This document shows, one piece after another, positions 60,990 to 64,000 of a stretch of 64,000 bases of DNA. The stretch covers positions 1-64,000 of the forward strand of contig NZ_PYMA01000011.1 of NCBI RefSeq assembly GCF_003026495.1, written 5' to 3'. A model generated the notes under the pieces. That model worked only from the letters and a program-made list of their open reading frames with translations. It was not told the DNA's origin and searched no databases. Source of the DNA: Photobacterium sanctipauli. GTDB lineage: Bacteria; Pseudomonadota; Gammaproteobacteria; Enterobacterales; Vibrionaceae. Position 1 is the first letter of the stretch, and each line of letters opens with the position of its first letter. Position numbers and translations under genes: made by a program.

Positions 60990-61900
60990 TAGCGTACCCC
61001 CTTGATCAATAGCCAAATAATCAGCAGGCCAAGGACCTCGCTGCCGACGACATAGTAGAGTACGTAGCGCCCTGTTGGATCATATAGGACAAAGTCGAGG
61101 TTGGTCGGGTTGAGGTAGCTCAGCAGTACCATGAAAGCGATGGGTAGGGCGGCAACGATTTTGGCTGACAGCCTGGCTTCGGATGTCATTGCTATTTTCT
61201 TTTTTTCCAGGGTACGGGCGTTGACAAGCACCCGGATCAGGCGTGCCATTACCCCCTTCATTTGCCCGCCCCGTGACATATTGGCGCGAATAGTCACGAC
61301 GAAGAACAGAAAAGCCGGGTAGGGATAGTTGTTACAGGCACGGCGGAACACTAACTCTGGCGGTTCGCCAAGCTTGAGTCGTTCACCCATCACCTTGAAT
61401 TCTTTGCCGATGTCGTTCTCAAGGGCTTCGCCAACGTAGCTGATTGAACGCATAACGCTTTCACCAGCCGTAATGGCACTCATCATAATGTTGAGCGCGT
61501 CGGGAAAGGTTTCCTCAAACTGATCGCGGCGACGTTTCAGTAGCCACCCCCAACCCCATAACAGGCCAATAAGCGGCATAATGATCGGCAGCCAGTAGTT
61601 ATCGACAAGCAAGATCCCCTTGTTGATATACCCTGACACGGAAGCGAGTGCGGCAACAAACACCAGGATTTTTAGCCATGCGCGATTACCCAGCATATTG
61701 ACTGCTGGGTGCAGGGTATCGGTGATACGGCGGTAGTAGGGGTTACCCGTGAGTGAACGGATATTGACCACTTGCTTGCTGTCTGGATCGAACTCGACCT
61801 TGGCCATTTGCTCATACAGGTAGTGCTGGCGCAGGTCATTGCGGCGCTTACCATAGAGCAAGGCGGCAATACCAAAGAGTATCAAAGAGAGATAGATCAT
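60989..61900 (-). CDS. tadB: TadB-like inner-membrane platform protein
   Basis: A 303-residue GspF-family protein with a hydrophobic N-terminus, a central pair of membrane segments (~78-115) and a C-terminal pair. The T2SSF region includes FPDALNIMMSAITAGESVMRSI and a VTIRANMSRGGQMKGVMARL stretch. Its ATG overlaps the tadA stop (ATGA). It forms the export platform with TadC and is driven by TadA. Confidence 0.9.
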   Translation of the reverse strand: MIYLSLILFGIAALLYGKRRNDLRQHYLYEQMAKVEFDPDSKQVVNIRSLTGNPYYRRITDTLHPAVNMLGNRAWLKILVFVAALASVSGYINKGILLVDNYWLPIIMPLIGLLWGWGWLLKRRRDQFEETFPDALNIMMSAITAGESVMRSISYVGEALENDIGKEFKVMGERLKLGEPPELVFRRACNNYPYPAFLFFVVTIRANMSRGGQMKGVMARLIRVLVNARTLEKKKIAMTSEARLSAKIVAALPIAFMVLLSYLNPTNLDFVLYDPTGRYVLYYVVGSEVLGLLIIWLLIKGVR

Positions 61901-63171
61901 TGTCCGCTCCGGAATGCGGCAAGCAACTCTTCATGCAGGCCATAGAATTGTGCTTTTTGCATCAGCTGCGAGCGTTGCATGATACCCGGTGTTACAAACT
62001 CGCCCATGACCCGATCAGGCAATTGGTGTTCGCTGGTTTGGAAGCTAAATAGCTCCTCCAGTACGACGTTATCGCCTTCTAAGCCCACCACCTCGGAGAT
62101 GCTGGTGATCTTGCGGGTACCGTCCCGCTGTCGGCTTACCTGAACGATTAGGTTAACCGCACTGACAATGGTACGGCGAATGGCTTCGAGTGGTTGGTTC
62201 AGGTTCGCCATCATCACCATGGACTCCACACGTGAAATCGCATCGCGGGGGGCATTGGCATGGAGGGTCGACATCGACCCGTCATGGCCGGTGTTCATCG
62301 CCTGCAACATTTCAAAGGCTTCGGAGCCTCGACACTCGCCAAGGATTATCCTGTCCGGGCGCATACGCAGCGAGTTGATCACTAGGTCTCGTTGGGAGAT
62401 CAAGCCGGTATTTTCTGTGCTGGCAGCGCGGGTTTCCAACCGGACCACATGGGGCTGCTGTAATCGGAGTTCGGCGGCATCTTCAATGGTGATGATACGC
62501 TCGTCTTCCGCAATGTATTGGGAGAGCGCGTTGAGCAGGGTGGTTTTACCTGAGCCTGTTCCGCCAGAAATTAAGATATTCATCCGGCAGCGAGCGGCAA
62601 TCATCAACACCCTGGCCATCTCTGGTGACAGGGAGTGATACATGACCAAGTCTTCCAGGCCGATTTTCTTCTCGCGGAATTTGCGGATTGAAATCGAGGT
62701 GCCGTCAAGCGCGACTGGGCTGAGTACGATATTGACCCTGCTACCGTCGGGCAAGCGGGCATCCACCATTGGGGAGGATTCATCAACTCGACGACCAACC
62801 TGCGCGGCGATGCGCTGGGCGATGTCAACTAGCTGCTGTTCGTTAACAAAAGTAATGTCGGACTTTTGTACCTTGCCGTTACGTTCAAAGAAGATGTTAT
62901 TGCAGCCATTCACCATGATGTCGCTGATGCTGTCATCATCAATCAGCGACTGGATTGGCCCGAGGCCAATAAGCTCATCAACCATGTTTTTGACAATGGC
63001 GTTGCGGATCAGGTTCGGGACCGGGTAGCTAGCGTTGTCAGCCAGTACATTGACGGCATTTTGCAGCTGCTTGACTAATTCGTCACGCTCCATGCTCGAT
63101 ACCAGTTGGGCATCGAGGACTTCGTAGATCTTGTTGCGAAAGTCGAGGTAGATATCTTTGCTGCTGTTCAT
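61897..63171 (-). CDS. tadA: TadA/CpaF-type secretion ATPase
   Basis: A 424-residue hexameric ATPase that powers Tad pilus assembly. Walker A is GGTGSGKTTLLN at about residues 208-219, the Asp box-type ERIITIEDAAELRL and the His box-type MNTGHDGSMSTLHANAPRDAI are present, and the N-terminal region holds DISDIMVNG. Its start overlaps the tadZ stop and its stop overlaps the tadB start, both as ATGA. The gene belongs to the uninterrupted tadZ-A-B-C-D-E-F-G run. Confidence 0.93.
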   Translation of the reverse strand: MNSSKDIYLDFRNKIYEVLDAQLVSSMERDELVKQLQNAVNVLADNASYPVPNLIRNAIVKNMVDELIGLGPIQSLIDDDSISDIMVNGCNNIFFERNGKVQKSDITFVNEQQLVDIAQRIAAQVGRRVDESSPMVDARLPDGSRVNIVLSPVALDGTSISIRKFREKKIGLEDLVMYHSLSPEMARVLMIAARCRMNILISGGTGSGKTTLLNALSQYIAEDERIITIEDAAELRLQQPHVVRLETRAASTENTGLISQRDLVINSLRMRPDRIILGECRGSEAFEMLQAMNTGHDGSMSTLHANAPRDAISRVESMVMMANLNQPLEAIRRTIVSAVNLIVQVSRQRDGTRKITSISEVVGLEGDNVVLEELFSFQTSEHQLPDRVMGEFVTPGIMQRSQLMQKAQFYGLHEELLAAFRSGQ

Positions 63172-64000
63172 CGTTTAAACCAGGTTTGGATCTTGGACAT
63201 AATCGGCGCTTTTCGCTCGACAGCTTGGCCTTTGATCAAGCGGATCAAGGTCGTTAGCGGGCCGTTGCTGTTTTCTAGCTTGTGCAAGCGCTTGCCACTG
63301 AGAAGGTGGTGGGCGGTATTTTTATCAAACGGCATTACCACATCGATGGCTCGCCCGAGGTAGGCTTCTATTTCGGCTTGGTTCATCGCAAACGAAGGCT
63401 CAGGGCGGTGAGCGTTGAGGATAGTGATGATCCGGCTCTCACGCATGTTGAGGCTTTGGTAGTTTTGTAGCTGCTCGATGATCTTCTTGGTATTGCGTGC
63501 CGATGTCACACTTGGTTCAACGATCAAAATACAAATGTCATGATCTTCCGCCAATTGCTTGATGTTCAGCGGGAAGCGTACCGATCCCGAAAAGTCATCA
63601 ATAATAAAGTTGGTTTGGCGGATCAGCAGATCACTGATGGTGCGGGTGTAGTCAAACAGCGTATGCGGTGGTTCCTCGCCCGTCACGGAGAGTAGGCGGC
63701 ATTTCTTATTGATTCGAATCAGGTAGTCGGCAGCACTTTGCTCATCCATATCGTGCAGCTGGTGGCTAAAGTGCGAGGTGTCATGGCGGTTAAGGTCTTT
63801 TTTACCCAGCATAATGTCCATATTGGTCATATGGTACTGGTGATCAACCAACACGCAATCGGCTCCCGAGCTGGCCAGCGCGGTAGCGATTTCTGCACTG
63901 AACAATGAGGTGCCCACACCGCCCTTGCTACCAACCACTGCCACCGTTTTTGCCTTGCGGTTTTGACTCACCCCGGCAAATTTCTTTTGGTTGTTGTGAA
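63168..64000 (-). CDS. tadZ: TadZ/CpaE-type localisation ATPase, N-terminus cut by window edge
   Basis: A MinD/ParA-like ATPase of the Tad system that places the pilus machine in the cell. The deviant Walker A reads GSKGGVGTS, with Thr where MinD/ParA have Lys, as in many TadZ proteins. SARNTKKIIEQLQNYQ and later PSFAMNQAEIEAYLG belong to the ParA-like domain. A GTG at 63971 could start a 267-residue protein, but the frame stays open through the last base (…NNQKKFAG before it), so an N-terminal receiver-like domain probably lies outside the window. The stop overlaps the tadA start. Upstream flp, tadV and rcp genes are not in view. Confidence 0.85.
   Translation of the reverse strand, partial: HNNQKKFAGVSQNRKAKTVAVVGSKGGVGTSLFSAEIATALASSGADCVLVDHQYHMTNMDIMLGKKDLNRHDTSHFSHQLHDMDEQSAADYLIRINKKCRLLSVTGEEPPHTLFDYTRTISDLLIRQTNFIIDDFSGSVRFPLNIKQLAEDHDICILIVEPSVTSARNTKKIIEQLQNYQSLNMRESRIITILNAHRPEPSFAMNQAEIEAYLGRAIDVVMPFDKNTAHHLLSGKRLHKLENSNGPLTTLIRLIKGQAVERKAPIMSKIQTWFKR

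Noticed and set aside
1..64000. tRNA, rRNA, CRISPR and prophage signals
   Set aside because: Nothing with the needed structure or repeat pattern was noticed by eye; a dedicated scan was not possible.

Overview
The window looks like chromosome of a marine gammaproteobacterium of the Vibrionaceae, most like Photobacterium, Grimontia or Enterovibrio. Grounds are overall protein resemblance, GbpA-type chitin-active LPMOs, a Tad pilus locus and a 31-residue micro-protein of a kind I associate with vibrios. I could not run a search, so genus is not settled. No rRNA, tRNA, CRISPR array or prophage was seen.

Layout. 1-1312: end of an IS3-family element inserted in recQ, leaving a 3' recQ remnant. 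1313-8884: micro-protein, GlcG-like protein and malate synthase on the minus strand, then gcl-hyi-glxR and a RutR-like TetR regulator on the plus strand. 8975-14039: 8-oxoguanine deaminase, two purine permeases and uraH (minus). 14420-17913: puuE-uraD-allA-puuD (plus). 18041-22395: small membrane protein, YdhR-like protein, LysR, YHS protein, AraC and a nuclease-like gene split by an in-frame amber codon. 22582-30274: xdhA-xdhB-xdhC-guaD-orf108 and a GntR/FCD regulator. Together these carry guanine, 8-oxoguanine, xanthine and urate through 5-hydroxyisourate, OHCU and allantoin to allantoate, then ureidoglycolate to glyoxylate, which goes to tartronate semialdehyde and glycerate (Gcl, Hyi, GlxR) or malate (AceB). 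The allantoate-to-ureidoglycolate enzyme is not in the window. A TTGTRTACAA palindrome recurs before gcl, aceB, puuE, xdhA and the GntR gene, and two TTGACC-N4-GGTCAA boxes precede xdhA. I read these as operators of the GntR and RutR-like regulators.

30374-40939: nitrate assimilation. nasA diverges from cobA-nirB-nirD, followed by narK and a PP2C phosphatase/protein kinase fusion. Three sigma-54 promoters (GG-N10-GC) and one perfect NtrC-type site make this look like a nitrogen-limitation regulon, which fits its place beside purine-nitrogen catabolism.

41284-51788: two tandem GbpA-like LPMOs with duplicated leaders and terminators, an iron-type alcohol dehydrogenase, a diguanylate cyclase paired with a cysteine-free MoCo-fold protein, and a four-gene OpuC/Osm-type compatible-solute ABC transporter behind a structured leader. 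51924-55838: a membrane protein joining a ToxR/CadC-like DNA-binding domain to an EAL domain, a nitrilase-family amidohydrolase and a LysR regulator. 56084-64000: tadZ-A-B-C-D-E-F-G plus an OmpA-like protein on the minus strand, with tadZ cut by the right edge.
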